From Spirochaetaceae bacterium (GTDB taxonomy: Bacteria; Spirochaetota; Spirochaetia; Treponematales; Breznakiellaceae), in assembly GCA_031277165.1 (NCBI GenBank), contig JAISLT010000027.1, positions 1-32,818 of the forward strand: a DNA stretch of 32,818 nucleotides, written 5' to 3'. Each line of letters starts with the position of its first letter. The first letter of the stretch is position 1. Shown in pieces: positions 1-8,012 of this stretch. A model generated the notes under the pieces. It was given only the letters and a program-made list of their open reading frames with translations, ran no database searches and had not been told where the DNA came from. The position numbers and the translations under genes were made by a program.

Positions 1-246
1 GCCCGGGAACTTAAAGCCCGGGATCTGCGGGTTGGGACGGAACTGGACGACAGCCGCCTTAACGCCAAGATCCGGGAATGTCAGAACCGGAAAATTCCCT
101 ACATGCTTGTGGTGGGCGAGAAAGAAGCCGGTGAGGGTACGGTTTCGATCCGCCGCCGGGACGGAACGCAGCTTGAGCCGATGAAGGTTTCGGCCTTTGC
201 CGATTATATAGAAGAGAAGATCAAGAGCCTGAGCCTGGAACTATAG
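1..246 (+). CDS. thrS: Threonyl-tRNA synthetase, C-terminal fragment (5' cut by window)
   Basis: The first 81 codons visible are the end of a protein whose start lies outside the window. The segment KIPYMLVVGEKEA followed by GTVSIRRRDG is the typical end of the class II anticodon-binding domain of threonyl-tRNA synthetase, which charges tRNA-Thr in the cytoplasm. The reading frame is open from base 1 to a TAG at 244-246. Other class II synthetases (ProRS, HisRS) have related domains, but the R-R-R-D-G ending and the short tail fit ThrRS best. A hairpin with a T-run follows at 309-340. Confidence 0.88.
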   Translation, partial: ARELKARDLRVGTELDDSRLNAKIRECQNRKIPYMLVVGEKEAGEGTVSIRRRDGTQLEPMKVSAFADYIEEKIKSLSLEL

Positions 247-308
247 GCCGGCCTGTTCCGGGGAATTTTTGCGGACGGCCCGGAAATTTTTTTGCGCCCT
301 CCCATAAT

Positions 309-340
309 CAGCGCGCCGCCGCGGGGCGCTGTAATTTTTT
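309..340 (+). terminator. Rho-independent terminator after thrS
   Basis: The arms CAGCGC (309-314) and GCGCTG (326-331) enclose an 11-base GC-rich loop and are followed by TAATTTTTT. It lies 60 bases after the thrS stop and before the convergent gene that ends at 394. Confidence 0.65.
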
Positions 341-393
341 AGACAGAACGGTGAATAGTTCCGGAACCCAGGCTGGTTTTGGGGAAGCCTTCA

Positions 394-810
394 CTAATCG
401 CCGATAATTTTTACCAAAACCCTTTTTCGGCGCTGGCCGTCAAACTCGCCGTAAAATATCTGTTCCCAGGGGCCCAGGTGGAGGGCTCCGCCGGTGACCG
501 CCGCCACAACTTCCCGTCCCATGATCTGCCGTTTCATGTGGGCATCGGCGTTTACTTCCCCGGTGTTGTGCCGGTAAGAAGCCACCGGTTCGTGGGGGGC
601 AAGCTTTTCAAGCCAAACGTCAAAATCATGGTGCAGACCGGATTCGTCATCGTTGACAAAAACGCTTGCGGTAATATGCATGGCGTTTACCAGGCATAAG
701 CCTTCCCGTATGCCCGATTCGGCAAGGAGCTTTTCTACTTCGCCGGTGATATTAATAAATTCCCGGTTCTTTTTTGTATTGAACCACAGTTCCCGCGTAA
801 AGGATTTCAT
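394..810 (-). CDS. YjbQ / UPF0047 family protein
   Basis: A 138-residue protein that matches the YjbQ (UPF0047) family over its full length. The start [12 protein letters not shown], the central [14 protein letters not shown] and the tail [18 protein letters not shown] with basic residues after it are the three conserved blocks of the family. Family members are small cytoplasmic trimers with weak thiamine-phosphate-synthase activity reported for some; the physiological role is unclear. I chose the ATG at 810 because it gives the usual length. A GTG at 825 would add five residues (MYAGT). It is a single gene, convergent with thrS. Confidence 0.85.
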   Translation of the reverse strand: MKSFTRELWFNTKKNREFINITGEVEKLLAESGIREGLCLVNAMHITASVFVNDDESGLHHDFDVWLEKLAPHEPVASYRHNTGEVNADAHMKRQIMGREVVAAVTGGALHLGPWEQIFYGEFDGQRRKRVLVKIIGD

Positions 811-955
811 GGTCCCAGCATACACAATTCACCGCCGCCCCGCAAGCGTTCAGGTGGTACAGGAAGAGCCGCCATCGAAAAAAGAAACAAGCCCTTTCCT
901 TTGCGGGGATAAATTTATAAAATCTAAAAAATTCCGGAAAATCGATAAATACCCA

Positions 956-984
956 TTGACAAAATCATTCCTCTTCTTTATGCT
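956..984 (+). promoter_or_regulatory. Promoter of tRNA-Ala
   Basis: A consensus -35 TTGACA (956-961) is followed, after 17 bases, by the -10 TATGCT (979-984). The predicted transcript start is about 991, four bases before the mature tRNA 5' end. This is the strongest -35 box in the window, as expected for a tRNA gene. Confidence 0.75.
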
Positions 985-994
985 GATACACTCT

Positions 995-1068
995 GGGGGT
1001 GTAGCTCAGTTGGCTAGAGCGTTTGAATGGCATTCAAGAGGTCAGGGGTTCAATTCCCCTCACCTCCA
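995..1068 (+). tRNA. tRNA-Ala (anticodon GGC)
   Basis: A complete cloverleaf. The acceptor stem is GGGGGTG (995-1001) with CACCTCC (1061-1067), including one G-T pair. The D-arm is GCTC/GAGC, the anticodon stem TTTGA/TCAAG encloses the loop ATGGCAT with anticodon GGC, and the T-arm is AGGGG-TTCAATT-CCCCT. The discriminator base is A. The 3' CCA is not encoded. Confidence 0.95.
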
Positions 1069-1094
1069 GAAACAAGAACCGGTAAAGACAGTAA

Positions 1095-1123
1095 TTGTTA
1101 TTACCGATATTCTATGTTATACT
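1095..1123 (+). promoter_or_regulatory. Promoter of the small basic protein gene
   Basis: The -35 TTGTTA (1095-1100) and the -10 TATACT (1118-1123) are separated by 17 bases. The predicted start is near 1130, just before the GAGGAA ribosome-binding site of the gene at 1143. Confidence 0.6.
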
Positions 1124-1142
1124 GTTATTTGCGAGGAAACGA

Positions 1143-1325
1143 ATGGAAAAAGCTATTGAACAGCTAAAGAAACTCTGTGCTCAAAGGAAGGCGCTGGACA
1201 GCAAAATTTCCGCTGCGGAAACGAAGCTGATAAGCGCCGCAAAGGCCGCTGCCAAGGGCCCCAAAAGCCCGAGGGCAAAGAAAACCGTCAGAAAAAGCAA
1301 AGCTGCTGCTAAGCCAGTACGGTAA
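1143..1325 (+). CDS. Small lysine/alanine-rich basic protein
   Basis: A 60-residue protein. The first 30 residues look like a short amphipathic or coiled-coil helix (MEKAIEQLKKLCAQRKALDS). The second half is a low-complexity basic tail rich in K, A and P, of the kind found in histone H1-like nucleoid proteins. It has a good ribosome-binding site (GAGGAA, 6 bases before the ATG), its own promoter at 1095-1123 and a strong terminator at 1327, so it is a real single-gene unit although very short. A role in binding nucleic acid is inferred from composition only; no family was recognised. Confidence 0.72.
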   Translation: MEKAIEQLKKLCAQRKALDSKISAAETKLISAAKAAAKGPKSPRAKKTVRKSKAAAKPVR

Positions 1326-1326
1326 G

Positions 1327-1355
1327 AAAAACCGGGTTGCAAAACCCGGTTTTTT
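1327..1355 (+). terminator. Strong Rho-independent terminator
   Basis: A 12-bp perfect stem (1327-1338 with 1343-1354) has a GCAA tetraloop and a T-run that forms the end of the stem and continues to 1355. It starts right after the TAA of the small basic protein. Its 3' half also contains a promoter for the next gene. Confidence 0.85.
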
Positions 1356-1365
1356 GTTGTATAAT
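1337..1365 (+). promoter_or_regulatory. Promoter embedded in the terminator, for the 1375 gene
   Basis: A -35-like TTGCAA (1337-1342, the terminator loop region) and a perfect -10 TATAAT (1360-1365) are 17 bases apart. The transcript would start near 1372, two or three bases before the ATG at 1375. Confidence 0.55.
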
Positions 1366-1374
1366 TTCTTTTAT

Positions 1375-3006
1375 ATGGCAAATATGTTTCAAGGAGACAT
1401 GGATCCGGAGATAGCGGCCCTCTTGGGGGCAGAAACCGCCCCTGCCGCCGTGCCGGATTATACCACCCTCTTTGACGATCCCCTGGATTCAAACACAGCG
1501 AAACCCAGCGAAGGGGTGGACCTTACTGCCGAGGAATTTCCGGAAGTCAGCAAGCGTTTTGAAAATACCCCAAATCCTGTTTTTTCAGATCCCAATTACT
1601 ATAAGGCGGCCCTTTCGGGAGAGGGGGATATTGCCCAGCGGGTCCATACCCTTTTGCAGAAATTTCTGGGCGCCAAGGATCCCAAAGACAGAAGCGTATT
1701 CCGTCAACAGGTAACCACCGCCTATTGGGACTTTTTGATTAATGTGGCCCGTAAAGCCCCGGGAAAACTGCCGGAACAAAAAAAATACCTGCTTCGGTTT
1801 AATATACTTCATCCCACCTTTCTTAGCCCCGACCACAGAAATTTTTTTGCCAAGCTGGTGGTTGACAATGAACTGAATCAGCCCATTTATTACCTGGACG
1901 AATGGTTTAAGGCCGTTGGCACCGGGGTAGTACGGAATTCCGCCACCGACGAGGTACGGGTGGCGAAGGCCGGCGCCCAAACCAGGCTGCAGCAGCTGCT
2001 GGATAAAGCCATGGGAAAACGGGACGGGGCCCGGGGCTTGTTAAAGGCCAAGGATGAAGAACGGATTAATGCGGAGCGGCTTCTGCGGGACCGGATAAAA
2101 GACATAACCGAACATTATCCCCTGGACGGCCTTACGGATGTTAACGCCTGTTATACGGACATTCAAAAAAAACTCTTTGCCGAGATCCACGAAATTTTAA
2201 AAAGCCTTCTTAAGACCGATCATGATCTGGAAATTTTTCTTCGGGATTTTTATCAAGCCGAAGCGGATGTTAAGACGCTTTTAGAAAAGATCGAAGAAGA
2301 GGGAGGGGCGGTCCAGGTAGATGTAAAGGCGGTGGATACGGAATTTGACACGGTTAGGCAGATGACAAAAATGACCATTGGCCGCCAGGGGAACCATTTT
2401 CCTATTTTAAGCGCCGAATACTTTCGTTGTACCCCCAACGACGTAGGATACCGGGAAAATATAATCTCCCTAATGACAAAGATCGAAAGCATAGATCCGG
2501 GGGCGTTTTGCCGGGCCTATAAAAACCGGCTAAACCGGATCGTTCCCTATGTGATTTTAATCCCCAGCTACGGCGATACGGGGGTCTGCTGGGAACCCTT
2601 TGACCGGTTTAACCGGGCCACAAGCCGGGGCCGCATAGCCATGCCCATGTACCCCAAAAATTTATCCATAGCCCTGCTTTCTGCGGTGGCGGATCTGCGG
2701 TGGCAGGTAGCCAAGGAAAAGGCATCCTATTATTGGATGGAAGAGGGCCTAACGGGAAACTACTACCAATGGTTCCAGAAGATGAAACTAAAGGGCGATC
2801 TAAAAGAAGCCTTTATTGCCGATTATATTACCTGGATGACAAAAGAAAGCGATGCGATCCAAAAACTTGACAAAGAAGTTAGGGGAATTTTTTGGCGCCA
2901 TATTCCTTTTTCCCAGCCTGTCAAAGAAAAACTTCGGGACCGCAGCTACACCTACCAGGATCTTTACCAGCGGGATCTTAACCGCGCCATGTCCGACGGG
3001 TATTGA
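1375..3006 (+). CDS. Conserved-looking hypothetical protein, 543 aa
   Basis: I do not recognise this protein. It has no signal peptide and no membrane segment, and is rich in charged residues, so it is probably cytoplasmic. The middle (about residues 190-330) is strongly helical and charged; the C-terminal third is rich in aromatic residues. Three in-frame ATGs lie at 1375, 1384 and 1399. The first is given because a perfect TATAAT ends nine bases before it, with no ribosome-binding site, suggesting leaderless translation. The third follows AAGGAG, but only two bases away, too close to be a normal site. Codon use resembles the neighbouring genes. Coding status is secure; function is unknown. 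Confidence 0.8.
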   Translation: MANMFQGDMDPEIAALLGAETAPAAVPDYTTLFDDPLDSNTAKPSEGVDLTAEEFPEVSKRFENTPNPVFSDPNYYKAALSGEGDIAQRVHTLLQKFLGAKDPKDRSVFRQQVTTAYWDFLINVARKAPGKLPEQKKYLLRFNILHPTFLSPDHRNFFAKLVVDNELNQPIYYLDEWFKAVGTGVVRNSATDEVRVAKAGAQTRLQQLLDKAMGKRDGARGLLKAKDEERINAERLLRDRIKDITEHYPLDGLTDVNACYTDIQKKLFAEIHEILKSLLKTDHDLEIFLRDFYQAEADVKTLLEKIEEEGGAVQVDVKAVDTEFDTVRQMTKMTIGRQGNHFPILSAEYFRCTPNDVGYRENIISLMTKIESIDPGAFCRAYKNRLNRIVPYVILIPSYGDTGVCWEPFDRFNRATSRGRIAMPMYPKNLSIALLSAVADLRWQVAKEKASYYWMEEGLTGNYYQWFQKMKLKGDLKEAFIADYITWMTKESDAIQKLDKEVRGIFWRHIPFSQPVKEKLRDRSYTYQDLYQRDLNRAMSDGY

Positions 3007-3195
3007 TGCCGCGGCTGCTGTTTGCAGGTTCTGTTTAATCTCCGGCGGATCTTTCTGCCCCCTGTGCGGCGGCTTATTCGCAGTGGGGTCTAATCCGCTG
3101 CTCTGCGGCGGGGAGCCTCATTCCCCGGATGGGCCGATTGAAGGCCCGGTACATACCCCGTTGACCCTTCGGTTCGCGCTTGCCCCTGGGGAGGT

Positions 3196-3423
3196 TCATT
3201 CCTTTAGATACTGTTTTAGGAACCGGCGGTAGACAAGGAACGAAAAAATCACCGCCAGGATAAAAAGAACAGGAAAGGCCCCAAAGGCTGCCTCGGCAGG
3301 TATGTGGGGAATCAGCAGAACCATATAGAGCAGCAGCAGGATTATAAAGCACAGCGCCGTTACAACCATATTAAACCCGGTGGCGGCAATCATCAACAAA
3401 ATAATTTTAGTCCGTTTATTCAA
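3196..3423 (-). CDS. Small two-helix membrane protein
   Basis: A 75-residue protein with two hydrophobic helices (about residues 8-35 and 45-65) and a basic C-terminal end (YRRFLKQYLKE). The likely start is TTG at 3421-3423, which overlaps the lspA stop (3416-3418) by eight bases, so translation is probably coupled to lspA. No family was recognised. It is the last gene of the four-gene operon that begins at 6285. Confidence 0.6.
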   Translation of the reverse strand: MNKRTKIILLMIAATGFNMVVTALCFIILLLLYMVLLIPHIPAEAAFGAFPVLFILAVIFSFLVYRRFLKQYLKE

Positions 3424-3922
3424 GCGCTTTCTTTTGCTCCGGCTTAAAAATCGTTATAAGCAGCAGTATCCCAAAGATAACCACAAAAGAGTCGGCCAGG
3501 TTAAAGGTGGGCCATCGGTAAAATCCCAGAATTCCGTACATTTTTACGCTGATAAAGTCCACCACCCCGGCGGGGCGGAAGATGCGATCGATCAGGTTGC
3601 CCAGGCCGCCCCCTAAAATGCCCGCGACGGCCCAGCGCTGCGGGGGGGTAAATTCGTTGGATCTAAAATAGTATACAACCAAAAACGCCAGAACCCCCAG
3701 GGGAAGCAGAATAAACAAAACCGGCTTTAAGCCCTCCGGTAAATTGTGCCCCAGGCTAAAGGCTATGGCGGTGTTTCGTACATGGACAATCTCAAGAAAT
3801 TCATTGCCAAAGACATCCTTAATTAAGGAATTTTCCGGCCACCGTGCAATAATGGCCTTTGATATCTGATCCGCCGCCACCGCAAAGACACTGAGCCCCA
3901 AGGGCCATATCTTATTGTTCAT
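3416..3922 (-). CDS. lspA: Lipoprotein signal peptidase (signal peptidase II)
   Basis: A 168-residue inner-membrane aspartyl protease that removes the signal peptide of prolipoproteins after lipid attachment. Four hydrophobic helices are visible. The conserved blocks are all present: DQISK (18-22), RNTAIAFS (49-56), GGLGNLIDR (105-113), VVDF with the catalytic Asp122, and FNLADS with the catalytic Asp144. Length is normal. The start ATG is preceded by GAGGAG at a good distance. It lies 12 bases after the NIF3-family gene and overlaps the next small membrane-protein gene. Lipoproteins encoded in this window (14686 and 30667) would be substrates. Confidence 0.95.
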   Translation of the reverse strand: MNNKIWPLGLSVFAVAADQISKAIIARWPENSLIKDVFGNEFLEIVHVRNTAIAFSLGHNLPEGLKPVLFILLPLGVLAFLVVYYFRSNEFTPPQRWAVAGILGGGLGNLIDRIFRPAGVVDFISVKMYGILGFYRWPTFNLADSFVVIFGILLLITIFKPEQKKALE

Positions 3923-3934
3923 CGCCGCTCCTCT

Positions 3935-4708
3935 TTAAAGTCCCGTGGGAATATCCAGAAATTCCGTGGTCATATTAAGCTGAACCGCAGATTCTTCCAT
4001 GACCCGGCGGACCCCCCATATTTCTGTAGAATAATGGCCCCCGGCGATCATATTCAAGCGCCCCTCCAGGGCCTCGTGATACACGGTATGTTTCGCTTCC
4101 CCGGTAACGTACAAATCCACCCCCTCTTCTATGGCCTGCAGGGCTTCGCCGGCGGCGCCGCCGGAAATAACCGCGCAGGTTTCGTTGAGCTGTTTCCCAA
4201 AGGGATACACCCCCAGCGGAGGCCTGTCCAAATAACTTACCGCCTTAACCGCATCATCCACGGTTAAGGGATCTTTTAGCCGGCCCTTGTAGCCTATTTT
4301 TTTTCCGTGGTACACCCCAAAGGGCTGGGGATCTTCAATGCCCAAAAGTTCCGCCAATGCGGCGTTATTTCCCAGCCGGGGATGTTGATCCAGGGGCAGG
4401 TGAACCGCATAGAGGGCAATGTTGTGGTCCATAAGGTATTTTAGCCGCCCGCGGTGCGGACCCGCTAAAGCCAGCGGGGACCCCCAAAAAAGACCGTGAT
4501 GAACAAAGAGCATTCCGGCCCCGGCGGCGGCACAGCGCTTAAAACTTTCCAGGCAGGCGTCCACGGCAAAGGCAATTTTATCGATGGGGGATCCGTCGTT
4601 GTCCACCTGAATTCCATTCATCGACGAATCGATGGCGCCGAACTCCCCTATGTCAAGCAGGGATTTAAAAAAATTGTCCAGGACCCTGGTATTTATGCGG
4701 CCAGTCAT
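3935..4708 (-). CDS. NIF3 / YbgI family dinuclear-metal protein
   Basis: A 257-residue member of the NIF3-like family (also annotated GTP cyclohydrolase 1 type 2), toroidal hexamers with a two-metal site. The metal ligands are visible: HHG at 70-72, Asp107 in HLPLD, His225 and Glu229 in GHYSTE. Length is normal for the single-domain form without the PII-like insert. The start ATG overlaps the stop of the upstream gene (ATGA, 4705-4708), so translation is coupled. The cellular role of the family remains unsettled; reported activities include a GTP-cyclohydrolase-like reaction. Confidence 0.9.
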   Translation of the reverse strand: MTGRINTRVLDNFFKSLLDIGEFGAIDSSMNGIQVDNDGSPIDKIAFAVDACLESFKRCAAAGAGMLFVHHGLFWGSPLALAGPHRGRLKYLMDHNIALYAVHLPLDQHPRLGNNAALAELLGIEDPQPFGVYHGKKIGYKGRLKDPLTVDDAVKAVSYLDRPPLGVYPFGKQLNETCAVISGGAAGEALQAIEEGVDLYVTGEAKHTVYHEALEGRLNMIAGGHYSTEIWGVRRVMEESAVQLNMTTEFLDIPTGL

Positions 4709-6285
4709 GGTTGGAGTATAGTCCGGTTTCCGGGAATACGCCAGACCCCTCCGGTTTCCAGGTAGATGCGCTTATCCAGGACGGTTGTTTTTAAGCCGCC
4801 GAAGGTTTCTTCTGTGCCGGAACCGGCATGGGGGGATTCGCCGGTCCCCAGAATGAGGGCGGCAAAATTTGTTATCAATGATGCGGTTAGTTCCGGTCCC
4901 GGCGGCGGCTCCTCCGGGACATTACCGGCCCCCCGAAAGAGGGCGCTGTAAAGGGGGTAATAAAGGGGGCTGCCGGAATAATCAAAGGGCCCCGCCCAGG
5001 GGACCGCCGCCAAAAGAGCCATATCCGTGGAAGCCCCCAGGGTTCTAAGGATCGTTTCGTACCGGCCGGAACGGTTTTGAATAACCCTGCCGGAAAGGAT
5101 AAACAATATGGGAAGTGCCGGCTGGGGTATATTTTCTATACGGGTAATTTTTTTTGGCACAAGGCTCCGGGTAAAGTCGTCTATTTGCCGGAAGAAGGCG
5201 CTTACCGGATTACCCGGGGCGGTCTTCGGGGCCGGCAGGGGCTTACCCGCCAGCGAAGAAAGAAGGGGGCCTTCCAGGGCTATGACCCCCCGGACCCGGG
5301 GGTATGTTTCGATAAACGCCCTTTGGCCCGCCAGGGTGGTAAGGGCCGCCCCCCCGGCGCCATAACCGGCCAGAAAAATAGTGCCGCTGCCAGACGATAA
5401 TTTACCCCTAAGGATCATATTCCGGTCCAGTTCCCGCAGAAGAAATTGCAGATCCTGCCGGCGCCCCTCTTCTAATTTTCTGCCCCCGGCATTGGCTGCC
5501 ACATCGGTTAAACCCCTGCCCAGGGCATTAATAAGCCGGTACAGCCGGGGAATGGAAAGCCGTACCGTCTCGCCGTTTCCGTCAACGGCGGGGGAATCTA
5601 AACCGGGGCTGGAATAGGTAAGGACCGTAAAACCCCGGTCCCGCAGGGCTGCACAGACCGTATCGGTAACATATAGGGAACCGGCTGCCGGGGGCAGAAG
5701 GATAAGCAGGGGCCGGTTTTGGGGCGCCGGCAATTCCGGGGCTGTGCCGGCGGTGGCATCTCCGGTTTCCGGTTCTCCCCCGGCATCGCTTTCCGCTCCT
5801 TCTCCGGCCTTGGTTCCCCGATCTTCCCCGGTTTCGGCCTCCGGTTTGCCCCCGGGACCGTATATCCGGACATACAGGACCTTATTTTCCGTACCTTGCA
5901 GGGTTATTTTTTCCACTCCCTGGGTAGTAAACTGGGTGTCTATGGACGGGGCAAAGTACAGGGTTATCCACAACGTAAGGGCAAAGCCCGCGGCCGAAAC
6001 AAGGATAAAGATCAAGCTCCGGTCCCGGTAGGAATCGCTTTGAAGGCCAAAAAACAGGGCGGACAGATCCGAAAAATTAGCCACAATGAAAAAAAGTGCA
6101 AAAAAAAGTAACGGAACACATTCGGGACGGAACCCATAGGCGGGGAAAATCCCTAATAAAATACCCATGGACAGGAGGGGACAGACCGTAAGCCCATCCA
6201 GGGCCCATAAACCCCTTATTAGGGGCCGTATAATAGGGAAAAATAAGAAAAAAGCCGCTAAGAATACAAGTAGTCTTAACTCCAT
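4705..6285 (-). CDS. Membrane protein with alpha/beta-hydrolase-like domain
   Basis: A 526-residue protein. Three to four hydrophobic helices fill residues 1-112. Residues 145-190 are a linker rich in G, E, A, T and P. From residue 191 an alpha/beta-hydrolase-like core begins (RPLLILLPPAAGSLYV, then a region resembling strand-turn-helix). The nucleophile elbow reads GYGAGG (307-312), so the position normally held by Ser, Cys or Asp is Gly309 and catalysis of the usual type seems impossible. No ribosome-binding site is seen; a -10 box ends eight bases before the ATG. First gene of the operon with the NIF3-like gene and lspA. Function is unknown. Confidence 0.75.
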   Translation of the reverse strand: MELRLLVFLAAFFLFFPIIRPLIRGLWALDGLTVCPLLSMGILLGIFPAYGFRPECVPLLFFALFFIVANFSDLSALFFGLQSDSYRDRSLIFILVSAAGFALTLWITLYFAPSIDTQFTTQGVEKITLQGTENKVLYVRIYGPGGKPEAETGEDRGTKAGEGAESDAGGEPETGDATAGTAPELPAPQNRPLLILLPPAAGSLYVTDTVCAALRDRGFTVLTYSSPGLDSPAVDGNGETVRLSIPRLYRLINALGRGLTDVAANAGGRKLEEGRRQDLQFLLRELDRNMILRGKLSSGSGTIFLAGYGAGGAALTTLAGQRAFIETYPRVRGVIALEGPLLSSLAGKPLPAPKTAPGNPVSAFFRQIDDFTRSLVPKKITRIENIPQPALPILFILSGRVIQNRSGRYETILRTLGASTDMALLAAVPWAGPFDYSGSPLYYPLYSALFRGAGNVPEEPPPGPELTASLITNFAALILGTGESPHAGSGTEETFGGLKTTVLDKRIYLETGGVWRIPGNRTILQP

Positions 6286-6293
6286 TATTCGGC

Positions 6294-6322
6294 ATTATAA
6301 TGTCCAAAGTGTCTTGCGTGAA
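6294..6322 (-). promoter_or_regulatory. Promoter for the 6285 operon (minus strand)
   Basis: On the minus strand a -35-like TTCACG (6322-6317) and a perfect -10 TATAAT (6299-6294) are 17 bases apart. The predicted start is at 6286-6287, one or two bases before the ATG, so the mRNA would be essentially leaderless. Confidence 0.5.
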
Positions 6323-6342
6323 GTATCTAATAGTAGTATAGT
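6314..6342 (+). promoter_or_regulatory. Promoter for the HDOD gene
   Basis: TTGCGT (6314-6319) and TATAGT (6337-6342) are separated by 17 bases. The predicted start is near 6349. This promoter overlaps the divergent one at 6294-6322, so RNA polymerase binding at the two may compete. Confidence 0.5.
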
Positions 6343-6375
6343 TCAAATTAAAGAAAAATTTTAAAGGAAAAGTGC

Positions 6376-7887
6376 ATGGCTACAGCGCAGGAATTGGTTG
6401 TTGATGAAGTAAAAATAAAAAAAGCCGTTCAATCCGGCATACCTTTGACCATAACTACCTTTACCCTTCCTCACGAAATAGAAGTATACGTTGAGCAGGT
6501 GTTAACTATTTTTCTAAGGCAGGTGGATCAGGAAAGTTTAAAAGATTATGTGGCGTACTGTGTACAGGAATTGGCGGTAAACGCCAAGAAGGCCAACACC
6601 AAACGGGTTTATTTTACCGAGCGGGGCCTGGATATTTCAAATCCCGAGGATTATACGCTTGGCATGACTACTTTTAAGGACGATACCCTTAACAATATCA
6701 GCCATTATCTTCAACTGCAAAAAGATAAGGGCCTTTATGTAAAGCTTATTTTCCAGATAAAGAAAAATATCATTTATATTGAAGTTAGGAACAATATTTC
6801 CATTACAAAGACCGAGCTGGTCCGCATCCATGACAAGCTGGCCCGTTCCCGGCAGTACAATAACCTGGAAGACGCCCTTTCCCAGGTTCTGGACGATTCC
6901 GAAGGGGCCGGATTGGGCCTTGTAATCCTGGTGTTGATGCTTAAAAAAATGAATTTGGACGAGGATTGCTTTGATATTGTGGGAACCGATACCGAAACCA
7001 TTGCCCGAATTCTTATTCCCCTGGAAAAGACCAGGCTGGAAAAACTTTCCACCCTGTCTCAGACAATTGTGGATAACGTTAATTCCCTGCCGCAGTTTCC
7101 CGAAAACATTATGCTGGTTCAAAAGATGATCGGGGACCCCAAGTCGGAAATGGCCGATATTGCCCGGCAAATTTCCATGGATCCGGCCCTTACGGCGGAT
7201 GTGCTTAAGGTGGTTAACTCCGCCCAGTATATGCTGGCCAAACGGGTGGATAATATTTCCGAAGCGGTTAAGCTGGTGGGCATGCGGGGCATTAAAAACC
7301 TGCTTTATTCTTACGGAACCCAAAAGATCCTGGGGGATGAAACTTCCTCAAAGCGCAGTCTGTGGGAACATTCCTACAAAACGGCCTTTTATGCCTATAA
7401 TTTGGTAAAGAACTTTAAAAAAGATCATGATCTGCTGGATGATGCATACGTAGGGGGCATACTCCACGACATGGGTAAAATTATCTTTGCCAATGTCCAT
7501 CCTGAACTGCTGGAAAAGATTAAAGTATTTTGTTCCGAAAAGGGACTTCCGCCCTCTACCTTTGAAGACCTTTCCGCCGGGGTGAACCATGCGGAAATCG
7601 GCGGCATGGTGGCGGCAAAGTGGAATTTTCCCGAACACCTGGTCCACGCAATTCAGTACCACCACGATCCCCTGTCGGCCAATGAGGAGGATCAGGATCT
7701 GGTCTTTGCCGTTTACCTGGCCAACATGCTTTGCGAATACGAAAACTGTACGGTTGTGTTTGATCAATTTGAACCTAAGGTCCTGGATAGTTTTGGAATT
7801 ACCTCCAAAAAGCAGTTGTCCAGCCTTTTAGAGCGCTTTTCCGAGGGATTCAAGCGGGAAGTCCAGGCCTCGCAAAACCAAGGTTAG
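6376..7887 (+). CDS. ATPase-like / HDOD signalling protein
   Basis: A 503-residue cytoplasmic protein with two parts. Residues 30-220 resemble a histidine-kinase-type ATPase fold: an N-box-like ELAVNAKKA (65-73) and a glycine-rich GAGLGL (177-182) are present, but there is no histidine-phosphorylation domain. Residues 225-435 are an HDOD domain (LPQFPENIMLV, then ALTADVLKVVNSAQY) that keeps some HD-type residues such as HDMGK at 364-368 and HH at 429-430. HDOD proteins act in bacterial signalling; most are not active hydrolases. The ribosome-binding site is AAAGGAAAAG. It is a single gene, facing away from the 6285 operon. Confidence 0.85.
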   Translation: MATAQELVVDEVKIKKAVQSGIPLTITTFTLPHEIEVYVEQVLTIFLRQVDQESLKDYVAYCVQELAVNAKKANTKRVYFTERGLDISNPEDYTLGMTTFKDDTLNNISHYLQLQKDKGLYVKLIFQIKKNIIYIEVRNNISITKTELVRIHDKLARSRQYNNLEDALSQVLDDSEGAGLGLVILVLMLKKMNLDEDCFDIVGTDTETIARILIPLEKTRLEKLSTLSQTIVDNVNSLPQFPENIMLVQKMIGDPKSEMADIARQISMDPALTADVLKVVNSAQYMLAKRVDNISEAVKLVGMRGIKNLLYSYGTQKILGDETSSKRSLWEHSYKTAFYAYNLVKNFKKDHDLLDDAYVGGILHDMGKIIFANVHPELLEKIKVFCSEKGLPPSTFEDLSAGVNHAEIGGMVAAKWNFPEHLVHAIQYHHDPLSANEEDQDLVFAVYLANMLCEYENCTVVFDQFEPKVLDSFGITSKKQLSSLLERFSEGFKREVQASQNQG

Positions 7888-7896
7888 CGTTCTGCC

Positions 7897-7950
7897 CCTT
7901 TCCCAAAACTCCGGTAGTTTTAGGAAAGCCCCTTCTGTCTAAAAGTATAC
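7897..7950 (+). repeat. Dispersed hairpin repeat, copy A
   Basis: The arms CTTTCC-C-AAAACT (7898-7910) and AGTTTT-A-GGAAAG (7916-7928) form a 13-position stem with one mismatch, just after the HDOD gene. The same sequence order, ending in TATAC, recurs at 17973-18021. It may serve as a terminator between the convergent genes but lacks a T-run. Confidence 0.6.
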
Positions 7951-8012
7951 GGATGGGCCCTTGCTCACAGAACGGGTTTTGTGGAAAACTCCTTTGGACA
8001 GGGCTCCGGCTG

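Noticed and set aside
838-907. Inverted pair CCCCGCAA / TTGCGGGG
   Set aside because: The arms are short and some 50 bases apart; no role could be assigned.
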